A DNA stretch of 64,000 bases, from positions 14,231 to 78,230 of the forward strand of contig CAZJZI010000005.1 in NCBI GenBank assembly GCA_964550435.1. Reading direction: 5' to 3'. How positions within the stretch are numbered: position 1 is the first letter of the stretch; every line of letters begins with the position of its first letter. Below are positions 8,539 to 18,128 of this stretch, piece by piece. The notes below the pieces were generated by a model. That model was not told the origin of the DNA. It did not search any database and saw only the letters and a program-made list of their open reading frames with translations. The position numbers and the translations under genes are program-made. This DNA is from UBA11400 sp964550435 (lineage in GTDB: Bacteria > Bacteroidota > Rhodothermia > Balneolales > HLUCCA01).

Positions 8539-9609
8539 ATGGCTGTAAGGAAAATCATTCACATTGACATGGATGCATTTTATGCCTCAGTTGAGCAGCG
8601 TGATTTTCCTGAATATCGTGGTAAACCGGTTATTGTTGGGGGATCACCAAACTCTCGCGGAGTTGTATCAACAGCCAGTTATGAGGCACGAAAGTTTGGA
8701 GTACACTCAGCAATGCCAACCAGCCAAGCGTATCGACTTTGTCCAGAGGGTATTTTTGTACATCCTAGATTTGAAGTCTATAAAGAAGCATCAAATCAAA
8801 TACGTGAAATTTTTCATGAGTATACAGACTTGGTTGAACCTCTTTCACTTGATGAAGCTTACATTGATGTCACAGAAAATAAGTCCGATAATCCATCAGC
8901 TACTCTGATAGCTATTGAAATACAACGTAAAGTTAAACAGAAAACTCAGCTGACGTGCTCGGCTGGGGTTTCTTACAATAAGTTTCTGGCAAAAGTCGCA
9001 TCCGGATTCAAAAAGCCATCAGGACTAACTGTAATTGCACCTGATAAAGCACTGGAGTTCATTCATGCTCTCCCAATTGGAAAGTTTTATGGAGTTGGGT
9101 CTGCAACCGAGAAAAAAATGAAGGAGCTTGGAATTAATACCGGAGCAGAATTGGCCTTGTTGACCGAGCATGATCTCGTCCATCATTTTGGAAAAGCTGG
9201 ACATTACTACTATCAAATAGCAAGAGGAATAGACGAACGAGAAGTAAAACCAGATCGGGTTAGAAAGTCAGTGGGTGCTGAGAATACATTTGCTACCGAC
9301 CTGTCAGACATAGAGGATATGCATTTCAGACTTGCAGAAGTCGCAGATACCGTGGAAAGGCGACTCAAAAAGATTAATACGTCAGGGCGTACCGTGACTT
9401 TAAAAGTAAGATATAGCAATTTTGATATATGTAGCCGAAGTCTGACATTAAATAATGATGTTCAGGATGCCCCCGACTTACTACATATAGCCATTTCATT
9501 ACTTGGGCAAACAGAAGTTGATCATAGAGCAGTAAGACTACTTGGGATTTCAGTTTCGAATTTGTCAATCGGTAGAGAAGAGTCCTCTCAATTAACTCTC
9601 GGAATTTGA
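8539..9609 (+). CDS. dinB: DNA polymerase IV (Y family)
   Basis: Translesion DNA polymerase acting at stalled forks. In its 356 residues: catalytic HIDMDAFYASVEQ (metal Asp at 10 and 12), the second catalytic motif SLDEAYIDVT (near 103), the helix-hairpin-helix region GVGSATEKKMKELGI, and the little-finger domain. The C-terminal SSQLTLGI resembles the beta-clamp-binding peptide QLxLF, although the last position is Ile rather than Phe. The 3' end overlaps the convergent aat gene by 18 bases. Confidence 0.95.
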   Translation: MAVRKIIHIDMDAFYASVEQRDFPEYRGKPVIVGGSPNSRGVVSTASYEARKFGVHSAMPTSQAYRLCPEGIFVHPRFEVYKEASNQIREIFHEYTDLVEPLSLDEAYIDVTENKSDNPSATLIAIEIQRKVKQKTQLTCSAGVSYNKFLAKVASGFKKPSGLTVIAPDKALEFIHALPIGKFYGVGSATEKKMKELGINTGAELALLTEHDLVHHFGKAGHYYYQIARGIDEREVKPDRVRKSVGAENTFATDLSDIEDMHFRLAEVADTVERRLKKINTSGRTVTLKVRYSNFDICSRSLTLNNDVQDAPDLLHIAISLLGQTEVDHRAVRLLGISVSNLSIGREESSQLTLGI

Positions 9610-10194
9610 ATCATTAAATGGTATCGGATCAGTATCAAGAGCGATATCCAGAAGCTTTGAATATTTTGTAGGGGCAATTTCGATACATCCAAATTGCTGA
9701 AGAAAAGAGTTCTTAAATTGAACATCCCACAGCACAAATCCCTTTTTTACCAATGTACTGTGGCAGAAATGAAGTGCAATTTTCATGCATTCAGGTTTGC
9801 TTTGAAACACTGATTCTGCAAAAAAAGCACCACCAAGTGCAATTCCATAAAGTCCACCGCACAGTTCTTCATCTTTCCATACTTCAATAGAGTGCGCCAA
9901 TCCAACTTTGTGAAGAGAAACAAAGGTTTCTCTGATGGTATTGTTAATCCAGGTAGACTCTCGGTTTGAACATCCATCAATCACACCTTCAAAATTCTTG
10001 TTTATACCAAGGGTGTACTTTTTAGTTCTTATCGTTCTTAAAACTCTTTTGGGAATGTGAAATGAATCAAGCGGAAAGACTCCGCGTTTGGTTGATGAGT
10101 ACCATTCTACCTCCACATCTGAGCCTTCTTTCCCCATAGGAAAGTATCCCTGACAGTAGGCTTCTACCATGAATTCGGGACTGATAACAGCCAT
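9592..10194 (-). CDS. aat: Leucyl/phenylalanyl-tRNA--protein transferase
   Basis: Transfers Leu or Phe from tRNA onto N-terminal Lys/Arg of proteins, creating N-degrons for ClpS/ClpAP. The 200-residue protein has the YFPMG region, VEWYSSTKRGVFPLDSFHI near 29-47 and the core GGLYGIALGGAFFAESVF near 113-130. Length is slightly below the E. coli enzyme (234). The neighbouring sodium:amino acid symporter gene ends 8 bases upstream of its start on the same strand, so the two may be co-transcribed. Confidence 0.94.
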   Translation of the reverse strand: MAVISPEFMVEAYCQGYFPMGKEGSDVEVEWYSSTKRGVFPLDSFHIPKRVLRTIRTKKYTLGINKNFEGVIDGCSNRESTWINNTIRETFVSLHKVGLAHSIEVWKDEELCGGLYGIALGGAFFAESVFQSKPECMKIALHFCHSTLVKKGFVLWDVQFKNSFLQQFGCIEIAPTKYSKLLDIALDTDPIPFNDSNSES

Positions 10195-10202
10195 ATTAGT
10201 AC

Positions 10203-11591
10203 TTAAACGTTAGCCTGCGATAACTTAGCGAAGTATTCTTTGGCTGCGGCACGAACTTTAGGTGACAATAACAAAGTGGAAGTCATGGTTGGTATGGCCA
10301 TCAAAGCAAAAGCTCCATCGACAAGACTAATCACAGCATTGATTGATGCTACAGCGCCAAACCATATCGAAAAGATGTAAAAGTAGTTGTACCAGTGTTG
10401 ACGCTCGGCACCGAGTAGGAATCCAAGGCACTTAGTTCCGTAGTACGAATAGGTAAACATGGTAGTTAAACTGAAGATCAGAACACAAACGATGAGAATG
10501 ATCAGCCCGATCTGCCCGGGCATACCTTCCATGAAAGCCATCGCCGTTAATGTTACCCCGTCTACAGAAGTGTCTGTCCAAACGCCAGTCATTAAAATTG
10601 CCAACCCAGTCATGGTACAAACGATAAGTGTATCTATGACAGGTTCGATCATTGCAACAAGTCCTTCACGTACGGGTTCTTTCGTTTTAGCCGCACCGTG
10701 TGCTAGGGCTTCCGTACCAATACCAGCCTCGTTTGAGAACGCTGCTCTACGTATTCCAGTACGTATTACTTCACCAACGGCACCACCCATAACGGCATTT
10801 CCGGTAAAAGCATCGGTGATTATGAGGTTGAAGTAATAGGGTATTTCAGAAAAATGCATAAAAACGATATACAGAACGGATCCACTATATAGGATCACCA
10901 TTAATGGAACCAGTTTAGCCGCCACATTTCCAATTCTTTTGATTCCACCAAAAATTACCAGAGAAACTAGACCGACCAGGAATAGGCCAATTAGTGCATC
11001 AGACGTAAATGTTGCACCGGCCTCAACGACTCCATAAGGAATTAAAAGTTTGTCTCTGATGATTTGGGTGAGTTGATTAGACTGGAACATTGGAGTACAA
11101 CCAATTAGACCACATAGGGCGAACATCACGGCCAGAGGCTTCCATTTTTCACCAAGACCCTCGCGAATAACATACATAGGACCACCCTGAAGCTTACCTG
11201 AACTATCTTTTCCACGATACATTACTGCCAATGTACAGGTGTAAAACTTGGTCATCATACCAACTAAAGCACTTACCCACATCCAGAAAAGTGCTCCTGG
11301 ACCACCCATGGATATTGCAATTGCTACACCACTTATATTTCCCATCCCAACTGTTGCGGCTAGGGCAGAAGACAGCGCCTGAAAATGGTTGATGTCTCCG
11401 GGTGCATCAGGATCATCAAATCTGCCAGTGATAACCTGTATAGAATGTTTGAAGTATTTATATGGTTGGAAACGGGAGTGGATTACGAAATAGAGTCCAC
11501 CACCTATGAGTAGTATTAACAGTGGAGTCCCCCAGGCGTAATTTCCAAATGCTACGAATACGGTTTCCAGAAAATCTAAAAATTCAGTCAA
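10203..11591 (-). CDS. AGCS-family sodium:alanine/glycine symporter
   Basis: Inner-membrane secondary transporter importing alanine or glycine with sodium. At 462 residues with about eleven hydrophobic segments it has the family's usual size. Recognisable stretches are the N-terminal GTPLLILLIGGGLYF, LSSALAATVGMGNISGVA near 70-87, and the AGIGTEALAHGAA signature near 290. The sodium dependence is inferred from the family. No glycine riboswitch-like structure is evident in the 169-base gap upstream. Confidence 0.93.
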   Translation of the reverse strand: MTEFLDFLETVFVAFGNYAWGTPLLILLIGGGLYFVIHSRFQPYKYFKHSIQVITGRFDDPDAPGDINHFQALSSALAATVGMGNISGVAIAISMGGPGALFWMWVSALVGMMTKFYTCTLAVMYRGKDSSGKLQGGPMYVIREGLGEKWKPLAVMFALCGLIGCTPMFQSNQLTQIIRDKLLIPYGVVEAGATFTSDALIGLFLVGLVSLVIFGGIKRIGNVAAKLVPLMVILYSGSVLYIVFMHFSEIPYYFNLIITDAFTGNAVMGGAVGEVIRTGIRRAAFSNEAGIGTEALAHGAAKTKEPVREGLVAMIEPVIDTLIVCTMTGLAILMTGVWTDTSVDGVTLTAMAFMEGMPGQIGLIILIVCVLIFSLTTMFTYSYYGTKCLGFLLGAERQHWYNYFYIFSIWFGAVASINAVISLVDGAFALMAIPTMTSTLLLSPKVRAAAKEYFAKLSQANV

Positions 11592-11760
11592 AATGATTAA
11601 GATTGAGTTTTTGGTGATTGACGCAATTTATTGACGCAGCAATATATAAAAATCGAGGTTTAAATCGATTTAAAACTACAATTGATCAAAAATGGGATAA
11701 GATCATCTAGCGCCACTTCCGGAACATGTGTCGGTTGAGGCATTTGGGACGGGTATAATT

Positions 11761-12393
11761 CTAACCGATTATTGGCCTAATACCGTTGATTATGAACTGA
11801 ACACCGATACACAGAGTTATAAAACCCATAAGACGGGTAAATCCTGCCATTCCCGTTTTTCCCATGAAGCGCATGAATGCAGGGGATATGCGAAGAACGA
11901 TAAATGCACCGATAGAGCAAAGAATAATGGCCGCGGTTATCAATGTGTAGTTGGTAAACGATAAGTCCTGAGAAGCAAAACTCATCACAACAGCTATTGA
12001 TCCCGGGCCAGAAAGAAGTGGCATTGCCATTGGACTAAACGAAATATCGGGCTTTTCCTTGGCAGCAGTTTCGTCTTCATCACTGAGTTTTCGTCCGCCT
12101 TCTTTAGGATTCAGCAAAGAAAAAGCCCAGTTCATGATCATTAAACCACCAGCGATTCGAATTCCCTCCAGTGAAATACCAAAAAAACTGATTATGTAGG
12201 TTCCGCCAAACAAAAAGCTGAGCAGAATGGCAGACATGAAGATTGAGGCTTTGAGAGCCTGTTTTTTTCTGAATTGGTCAGAATCGTTTTCGGTCAGGAC
12301 CAAAAATATGGGAACCGCCGAAATTGGGTTAACTATCGCAAAAATGGCGATGAAATATCCGAATAGTAATGATATGAGGTAGAATGGATCCAA
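11761..12393 (-). CDS. MarC-family integral membrane protein
   Basis: A 210-residue membrane protein with six hydrophobic segments. FAIVNPISAVPIFLVLT near residues 18-34 and MAMPLLSGPGSIAVVMSFA near 121-139 are the two conserved MarC motifs, one in each half, consistent with the family's internal duplication. MarC proteins were once linked to antibiotic resistance but that role was withdrawn; some archaeal members carry small neutral amino acids. Function here is not known. It is transcribed away from the symporter's upstream region and is followed upstream by uvrA on the same strand. Confidence 0.88.
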   Translation of the reverse strand: MDPFYLISLLFGYFIAIFAIVNPISAVPIFLVLTENDSDQFRKKQALKASIFMSAILLSFLFGGTYIISFFGISLEGIRIAGGLMIMNWAFSLLNPKEGGRKLSDEDETAAKEKPDISFSPMAMPLLSGPGSIAVVMSFASQDLSFTNYTLITAAIILCSIGAFIVLRISPAFMRFMGKTGMAGFTRLMGFITLCIGVQFIINGIRPIIG

Positions 12394-12469
12394 GCGGAGC
12401 GCGATTTAAGAATGTCTGCCAACAAAGTTACGATTTTTATATAGCCATGCAAAGTTAGTCTACTAAAAC

Positions 12470-15289
12470 CTACATGTTTAGCAATGGTTTGAGGTATCTA
12501 CCAGTATGCGATCCGGGAATTTTGGCAACTTCCTCGGGTGTTCCGGTAGCTATTATATTTCCACCTTCAAACCCACCTTCTGGACCAACATCAATGATCC
12601 AATCCGCAGATTTGATAACATCCAAGTTGTGTTCAATGATAATTACTGAGTGTCCATTTTCTATGAGTCGGTTAAAAGAGCTCAATAGTCTGTAGGTGTC
12701 TTCAAAATGAAGACCGGTGGTTGGTTCGTCAAAAAAGTAAAGTGTGTGATCAGAGTCCTCACGCGCCAGAAATCGAGCCAGTTTTACCCTTTGTGCTTCT
12801 CCACCGGATAATGTAGTTCCACTTTGGCCTAATTTGAGGTAACCCAGCCCGACATCCTCCATCACCTGAAGTTTGTTTGTAATGGTGTCATTTCCTTCAA
12901 AGAATCCTAGGGCATCTGAAATAGACATTTCAAGCACGTCAAAAATGTTCTTGCCCTGATATTTGATCGCAAGTACGTCTTTTCGGTATCGCATGCCGTT
13001 ACAAGCTTCACACGGAAGCTCAATATCGGCCAAAAACTGCATCTCTATGGTTTGAACCCCTTCACCCTGACACGTTTCACATCGTCCACCAGGAACGTTG
13101 AAAGAGAAATGTCCAGGTCCATATCCCATGATCTTAGATTGTCGGGTATTTGCGAACAAATCCCTGATACCATCGAATGCTTTTGTATAAGTTGCCGGGT
13201 TAGACCGGGTTGATCTACCAATAGGAGTTTGGTCAACCATTTCAACAGAGGAGATATGTATCAAACCCGATAATTTTTTGTGACGCCCGACTTTACCGTT
13301 CCAGGTACCAATTTCTTTCATGATTCCGGCATAAAGGGTATCGTGCACCAATGTTGATTTTCCTGATCCACTCACTCCCGTTACACATACTAGTTTTCCA
13401 AGAGGGAAATCTACATCAACATGCTTCAGGTTGTTTTCAGATGCGCCGCGTAATTCGATTTTTTTGTCATTGCCCTTTCTTCTGACTTCAGGAACAGGAA
13501 TTTGTTTCCTTCCTGACATAAACTTACCCGTTAGTCCATTTGACTTTAGTAATTCACTGTATGAACCACTAAATACTACTTCTCCGCCATAAGAACCCGC
13601 AAATGGGCCAATATCGATGATGTTATCTGCCGCTGCAATCATCTCTGGATCATGTTCAACAACCAGTACGGTGTTGCCAATATCCCGGAGTGATTTTAGG
13701 ATATCAATCAGCCTGTCGTTATCACGGGGATGAAGCCCGATGGTTGGCTCATCCAATACATAAAGACTACCAATAAGAGAGCTTCCTAATGCATTAGCCA
13801 AGTTTATTCGCTGTGCTTCACCCCCAGAAAGGGTGTTGGTCTGACGGTCCAGCGTCAGGTAATATAAACCTACTTCATCCAGGTAGCGCAACCGCTTTCT
13901 AATTTCATAGAGAATTTGGGTAGCAACAGACTTCTCATAATCTGTTAACTCAAGATTGTCAAACCATTGTCGTGCATGACCTATTGTCATTTCACTAATC
14001 TGTCCGATATGCATATTATTGATCTTGACATTCTGAGCGTCTTTCCTAATTCGATACCCATCACATTCAGGACAACGGGAATATCCACGATATCGAGCGT
14101 AAAATACCCTCATGTGAACCTTATAAAAGTCAGACTTGATTTCATCAAAGAATTGATAAATGCCTCCGTATTCGTCTTTCCCTTTCCAGATTACATCTCG
14201 AAGTTCTCGACTTATTGAGTGGTAGGGCTGATCAATAGAAAAACCATGTCGGGCACAAACCTTTACGAGGTCCCTGAGCCATAAATTGTTTTTGGGTCCG
14301 TTGAAAGGGGCAATTGCACCTCCCCGAATGGATAAATCCGGATCTGGGATGACTTTGTCCTCGTCAATTCCAGCAACACGTCCAAAACCTTCACATGCCG
14401 GACATGCTCCAAAGGGATTATTAAATGAGAACATTTGCGGTGTTGGTTCCACAAAATCAATTCCATCTAATTCAAATCGGTCGCTGAAAGTAGATTCCTC
14501 ACCACCACGTTTTTTCAGTATGCAACGTCCAAGACCTTCGCGAAATGCAATTTCGAGCGAGTCGGCAAGCCGTGACCGAAACTCTGGGTCATCTTTTTTA
14601 ATTACCAATCGATCAACTAATACCCGACATTTTTCTGGAGAGATACTTTTTGGGTTAAAATCCGGATCATTAATATCTATCAATGTTTCATCTGAACTCA
14701 ATAACCTGGTAAAACCACGCTCAACTAAAACTCCAAGTTCCTGCTTTAGTTTTTGCTTGTCGTGACGTGGAAATTGAAACAGGATGTAGAACCTTTCGCC
14801 GTCCTCCCAATTAGAAAATATATCTTCGACAACCGATGTAGGGGTGTCTTTTTTTACCACACGACCCGAAACAGGTGAAAATGTTGTTCCGATCCTTGCA
14901 AACATGAGACGCATGTAATCATAGATTTCGGTCGTGGTACCCACTGTAGACCGAGGATTACTAGTCGTATTTTTCTGCTGAATGGCCATAGCAGGTGAAA
15001 TGCCCTGCATGAAATCCACATCGGGCTTGTCCATGCGTTCCAGAAATTGACGGGCATAACTCGAAAGGCTCTCAACATAACGTCGCTGTCCCTCTGCATA
15101 AATTGTGTCAAATGCAAGGCTTGACTTTCCAGAACCAGATACACCAGTTATGACTGTAAGCTTGTTACGTGGAATTGTAACATCTATGTTTTTCAGATTG
15201 TGTACCCTGGCACCACGAATAATTAACCCATCTTTTGCTGATGGAGGTTTAGTGGCAAAATCAGTTGTTTCTTTCAAATTCTGGCTCAT
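12470..15289 (-). CDS. uvrA: Excinuclease ABC subunit A
   Basis: Damage-sensing ATPase of nucleotide excision repair; works with UvrB (also in this window at 38.4-40.5 kb). The 939-residue protein has two ABC modules: Walker A GVSGSGKSSLAFDT near 49-62 and GVSGSGKSTLVHD in the second half, and two signatures LSGGEAQRINLA and LSGGEAQRVKLA. The C-terminal zinc finger is intact (CETCQGEG ... CEACNGMRY). In the first zinc module only CPACEG (near 296-301) survives; the usual preceding CPxCG is replaced by FELDGIDF near 272-279. I recall the same loss in Bacteroidota UvrA. The 331-base gap upstream holds its promoter. Confidence 0.97.
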   Translation of the reverse strand: MSQNLKETTDFATKPPSAKDGLIIRGARVHNLKNIDVTIPRNKLTVITGVSGSGKSSLAFDTIYAEGQRRYVESLSSYARQFLERMDKPDVDFMQGISPAMAIQQKNTTSNPRSTVGTTTEIYDYMRLMFARIGTTFSPVSGRVVKKDTPTSVVEDIFSNWEDGERFYILFQFPRHDKQKLKQELGVLVERGFTRLLSSDETLIDINDPDFNPKSISPEKCRVLVDRLVIKKDDPEFRSRLADSLEIAFREGLGRCILKKRGGEESTFSDRFELDGIDFVEPTPQMFSFNNPFGACPACEGFGRVAGIDEDKVIPDPDLSIRGGAIAPFNGPKNNLWLRDLVKVCARHGFSIDQPYHSISRELRDVIWKGKDEYGGIYQFFDEIKSDFYKVHMRVFYARYRGYSRCPECDGYRIRKDAQNVKINNMHIGQISEMTIGHARQWFDNLELTDYEKSVATQILYEIRKRLRYLDEVGLYYLTLDRQTNTLSGGEAQRINLANALGSSLIGSLYVLDEPTIGLHPRDNDRLIDILKSLRDIGNTVLVVEHDPEMIAAADNIIDIGPFAGSYGGEVVFSGSYSELLKSNGLTGKFMSGRKQIPVPEVRRKGNDKKIELRGASENNLKHVDVDFPLGKLVCVTGVSGSGKSTLVHDTLYAGIMKEIGTWNGKVGRHKKLSGLIHISSVEMVDQTPIGRSTRSNPATYTKAFDGIRDLFANTRQSKIMGYGPGHFSFNVPGGRCETCQGEGVQTIEMQFLADIELPCEACNGMRYRKDVLAIKYQGKNIFDVLEMSISDALGFFEGNDTITNKLQVMEDVGLGYLKLGQSGTTLSGGEAQRVKLARFLAREDSDHTLYFFDEPTTGLHFEDTYRLLSSFNRLIENGHSVIIIEHNLDVIKSADWIIDVGPEGGFEGGNIIATGTPEEVAKIPGSHTGRYLKPLLNM

Positions 15290-15620
15290 AGTGTATTATA
15301 AATTGAACCTTGCAAATTACAGTTATTTCCCCTGAAATGGGAATCATAAAGCAAGTTCAAATCAGTAAACTGAATCATGGCATTCTCAATTCCCTCATGT
15401 CTCTCGAATCCACAATTTAAGTTTCGACTTAAAAGTATCTATTTGGGGAACGGATTATATTTGAGCCTGGGTTTGGCTTGTAAATCTTGTTAAAAATTGC
15501 GGCATATGTCGATACGATCAAGATTTATTGTTGAGCCAACAAAAAAATTTATATTTTAACCGCTCAACACAAAAGGTTAGTGGACCTCTAATTACAACAC
15601 CAACCCCGTAATTAACTACG
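15290..15620. other. 331-base intergenic gap between divergent uvrA and the antiporter operon
   Basis: No protein gene or RNA is recognised. It must hold promoters for both directions. A TATATTTG box on the + strand at 15456-15463 matches the Bacteroidota -7 consensus TAnnTTTG, about 160 bases before mrpE, but no TTG at the expected distance upstream supports it. Confidence 0.4.
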
Positions 15621-16163
15621 ATGAAAAAGCCATCGGCATTCAGTCTGGCTATGTCTGCGATATCACTCATGATCTTCTGGACGATCATGAGTGGATTCCT
15701 TGATGCTGTTCACCTATCTATGGGTGTGTTCTCGGTTGCCCTTGCAATGCTGCTGAACTACAGACTTAAATCACACCGTTTTTTTGAAGACGACATGAAC
15801 GACATCAAGGATTTGCGTTTCGGTCATGCGATTTTCTACTTCTTTTGGATGATAGTACAGGTTTTTAAGTCCGCCATTCATGTCGCGAAAGTAATTATCA
15901 GTCCATCGATGCCGACAAACCTTGCTATGGTTCAGTTTAGGGTAAATCTACCTAACGCGCATGCAAAAATGATTCTAGGTAACTCAATCACACTAACACC
16001 GGGAACAGTTACAGTATCTATTGAAGACGATATCTTCGTTGTACATGGATTGGATGACAATTCATTTGAAGGTATTCTAAATGATGAAATGCCCCAACAG
16101 GTCCTGAAACTGTTCAAGTCTGAGGTGCACCCAGTGGTAAGTGACATTAAATATCTATCCTAA
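15621..16163 (+). CDS. mrpE: Mrp-type Na+/H+ antiporter subunit E
   Basis: First gene of the antiporter operon. The 180-residue protein has two hydrophobic N-terminal segments (about 7-27 and 28-45), a third near 70-95, and the conserved NSITLTPGTVTVSIEDD stretch near 122-138 that marks MnhE/MrpE. It is a small structural subunit of the Mrp membrane complex, which exchanges monovalent cations for protons. The following mrpF start lies only about 13 bases after its stop. Confidence 0.92.
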   Translation: MKKPSAFSLAMSAISLMIFWTIMSGFLDAVHLSMGVFSVALAMLLNYRLKSHRFFEDDMNDIKDLRFGHAIFYFFWMIVQVFKSAIHVAKVIISPSMPTNLAMVQFRVNLPNAHAKMILGNSITLTPGTVTVSIEDDIFVVHGLDDNSFEGILNDEMPQQVLKLFKSEVHPVVSDIKYLS

Positions 16164-16176
16164 TATCTCTAAATTC

Positions 16177-16452
16177 ATGGAGAGCGTTTTTTTATACAGT
16201 GCGGTTCTTCTTACGGTGATTATTGCGGTTCCATTGATACGTGTTATCAAGGGCCCTACCGTTTTTGACCGAATCCTCGCCACTAATGCAATTGCATCCA
16301 AAACAATTGTATTGATTTTATTGATTGGATCTTTGTTTGATAGACTTGATATGTTTATTGATATCACGCTAGCATACGCAATTTTGGGTTTTATTGGTGC
16401 TCTCATCATCTCCAAGTATTTAATCACCACGCAGGAGGAGAAGAATGATTGA
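16177..16452 (+). CDS. mrpF: Mrp-type Na+/H+ antiporter subunit F
   Basis: A 91-residue subunit with three membrane helices; RVIKGPTVFDRILATNAIASK near 20-40 is the MrpF signature. I chose the ATG at 16177 because the family begins just before the first helix; a GTG in frame at 16141 would add 12 polar residues overlapping mrpE. It overlaps mrpG by 8 bases, showing tight coupling. Confidence 0.9.
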   Translation: MESVFLYSAVLLTVIIAVPLIRVIKGPTVFDRILATNAIASKTIVLILLIGSLFDRLDMFIDITLAYAILGFIGALIISKYLITTQEEKND

Positions 16453-16783
16453 GTTACAGCAGATATTAGTCATCATTTTTGTGCTTTCAGGAATATTTTT
16501 TATGACTGTTGGTAGTATTGGGATTCTTCGACTTCCTGATTTTGTTGCTCGTACCCACGCTATATCAAAAAGTGATACACTGGGTATTATTTTGGTAATT
16601 GTGGGTCTCATTATTCATGAAGGAGTTGGATTTACCAGTGCAAAATTGTTTTTAGTTGTTTTGTTTATTGCTTTAGCAAACCCAGTCGGGTCACATGCGC
16701 TGGTTCTCGCTGCTATCAAAAAGGGAATCAAACCAATCATTCAAAACAAGGGAAATAACTCAGCCCCAAAGGAGGATAAATGA
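16445..16783 (+). CDS. mrpG: Mrp-type Na+/H+ antiporter subunit G
   Basis: A 112-residue membrane subunit of the antiporter. Three helices and the MrpG-type stretch GSIGILRLPDFVARTHAISK followed by SDTLG near 23-47 identify it. A good Shine-Dalgarno (GGAGGAG at 16435-16441) precedes its ATG, so this operon does use Shine-Dalgarno pairing. The C-terminal tail is hydrophilic and lysine-rich. It overlaps the next gene by four bases (ATGA). Confidence 0.92.
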   Translation: MIELQQILVIIFVLSGIFFMTVGSIGILRLPDFVARTHAISKSDTLGIILVIVGLIIHEGVGFTSAKLFLVVLFIALANPVGSHALVLAAIKKGIKPIIQNKGNNSAPKEDK

Positions 16784-17025
16784 TCTGGGAACTCGAACTT
16801 GTCCTCTATATTTTCCTTACAATTGCCGCTTTTTTGGCTATTGAGGCAAAAGACTTATTAGTAGCTGTTGTAATGACCTCCGTTTTCAGCTTTGTCATAG
16901 CACTGCTCTTTATCACAATGGGTGCTGTCGATGTTGGATTTACAGAAGCCGTAGTAGGAGCTGGTGTTACTGGTATTCTGTATGTACTTGTATTATATAA
17001 AACTACGCGGGAGACAAAAGATTGA
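16780..17025 (+). CDS. MbhD-like (DUF4040) antiporter subunit
   Basis: An 81-residue, three-helix protein. FLAIEAKDLLVAVVMTSVFS near 19-38 and the TEAVVGAGVTGILYVLVLYKT tail match the MbhD/DUF4040 domain, which in canonical Mrp systems is fused to the C-terminus of MrpA and in membrane-bound hydrogenases is a free subunit. Here it is free. It helps form the membrane passage linking the antiporter-like subunits. It starts in the ATGA overlap with mrpG and ends in a TTGA overlap with the next gene. Confidence 0.85.
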   Translation: MIWELELVLYIFLTIAAFLAIEAKDLLVAVVMTSVFSFVIALLFITMGAVDVGFTEAVVGAGVTGILYVLVLYKTTRETKD

Positions 17026-17321
17026 AACTACTTAAGATATTTGTGCTCGTTGCATTCGCGGGATTGATGATTTATGCTTCTTCTGATCTTCCATTCCGTG
17101 GTGATCCTAATAATTCCATGCATGCCGAAGAAAGTCTAACCGGGACACCTGTAATGGGGAATTACTTTATTCAAAATGCATATCGTGATGCTAAAACACC
17201 AAATATAGTTACCGTCGTTCTTGGTGACTATCGTGGTATCGATACCCTTGGCGAGCAGGTAGTAATATTTACCGCTGGTATGATTGCATTACTTATCCTA
17301 AGAAGAGCTCGGAGAGATTAA
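17022..17321 (+). CDS. MbhE-like antiporter subunit
   Basis: A 99-residue protein with one helix at each end and the conserved VTVVLGDYRGIDTLGEQVVI followed by F near 63-83, the mark of the MbhE domain found at the very C-terminus of MrpA. The start is TTG at 17022, overlapping the previous stop by four bases; an ATG start is not available nearby and the first residues MKLLKIF fit the family. With the preceding gene it makes up the C-terminal domains of a split MrpA. Confidence 0.83.
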   Translation: MKLLKIFVLVAFAGLMIYASSDLPFRGDPNNSMHAEESLTGTPVMGNYFIQNAYRDAKTPNIVTVVLGDYRGIDTLGEQVVIFTAGMIALLILRRARRD

Positions 17322-17323
17322 CC

Positions 17324-17764
17324 ATGGATAAACAGTTCTATAGTCCAATCATCCTACTCGGAGCCAGGCTGCTAAGTCCATATATCTTCATCTTTGGGAT
17401 GTATGTGATTTTTCACGGTCATTACAGTCCGGGTGGTGGATTTCAGGGTGGCGCACTACTTGCAGCATCCGTTTTGCTGATGCGTGTTGCGGCGGGACAA
17501 GAAATCGGATTTAGTCAACTCAAGGGCAAACTCACACATCCATTGGGAATTGTTGGAGTTATAATCTATTTCGGTACCGGATTATTGGCATTTACAACTG
17601 GAGGATACTTCCTGGACTATGGATCACTACCTGTTTCAGGCATTGACCCGGCCATGTTGCGCTTCTGGGGAATATTGACCATCGAAATAGGAATCGGAGC
17701 TGCGGTAATGGCCATTTTGGTATCACTTTACGACAATATTGTACAAGGAGAGGACCATGATTGA
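17324..17764 (+). CDS. mrpB: Mrp-type Na+/H+ antiporter subunit B
   Basis: A 146-residue four-helix subunit. HGHYSPGGGFQGGALLAASV followed by LLMR near 29-52 is the MnhB signature. The ATG lies two bases after the preceding stop. The protein overlaps the next start by eight bases. Confidence 0.92.
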   Translation: MDKQFYSPIILLGARLLSPYIFIFGMYVIFHGHYSPGGGFQGGALLAASVLLMRVAAGQEIGFSQLKGKLTHPLGIVGVIIYFGTGLLAFTTGGYFLDYGSLPVSGIDPAMLRFWGILTIEIGIGAAVMAILVSLYDNIVQGEDHD

Positions 17765-18128
17765 GTTTATCACAGGCCATTATGCATATTGGTTTTCGAT
17801 TATTTTGATGTGTATTGGGCTTTATGGAATGATGTTTAAAAAGAATCTGGTCAAAAAGACCATCTCTCTTTCCATCTTTCAGGCATCAATAATCCTATTT
17901 TTTGTATCCGTAGCATCTAAATGGGATGCAACTGTCCCGGTTAAATCTGATGACTTACCGGTTAGTCAGGTCGAGCTGTATCTGAATCCACTCCCTCATA
18001 CACTTATGCTTACCGCAATCGTAGTAGGTGTGGCAACACTAGGTGTAGCATTCACTTTTTTGATGGCCATTTACAACAGGTATCAGACACTCGATGAACA
18101 GGAACTCTTAGAGAAAATGAACAACTGA
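17757..18128 (+). CDS. mrpC: Mrp-type Na+/H+ antiporter subunit C (NuoK-like)
   Basis: A 123-residue three-helix subunit homologous to NuoK of complex I. GLYGMMFKKNLVKKTISLSI near 22-41 and PLPHTLMLTAIVVGVATLGV near 80-99 are the conserved MrpC/NuoK stretches. I chose the ATG at 17757 because AAGGAGAGG lies 6-8 bases before it; an ATG at 17739 would add six residues (MYKERT). Its stop overlaps the next ATG by one base. Confidence 0.92.
   Translation: MIEFITGHYAYWFSIILMCIGLYGMMFKKNLVKKTISLSIFQASIILFFVSVASKWDATVPVKSDDLPVSQVELYLNPLPHTLMLTAIVVGVATLGVAFTFLMAIYNRYQTLDEQELLEKMNN

Noticed and set aside
11592..11760. Glycine riboswitch before the alanine/glycine symporter
   Set aside because: No paired aptamer structure or expression-platform hairpin is visible in the 169-base gap.
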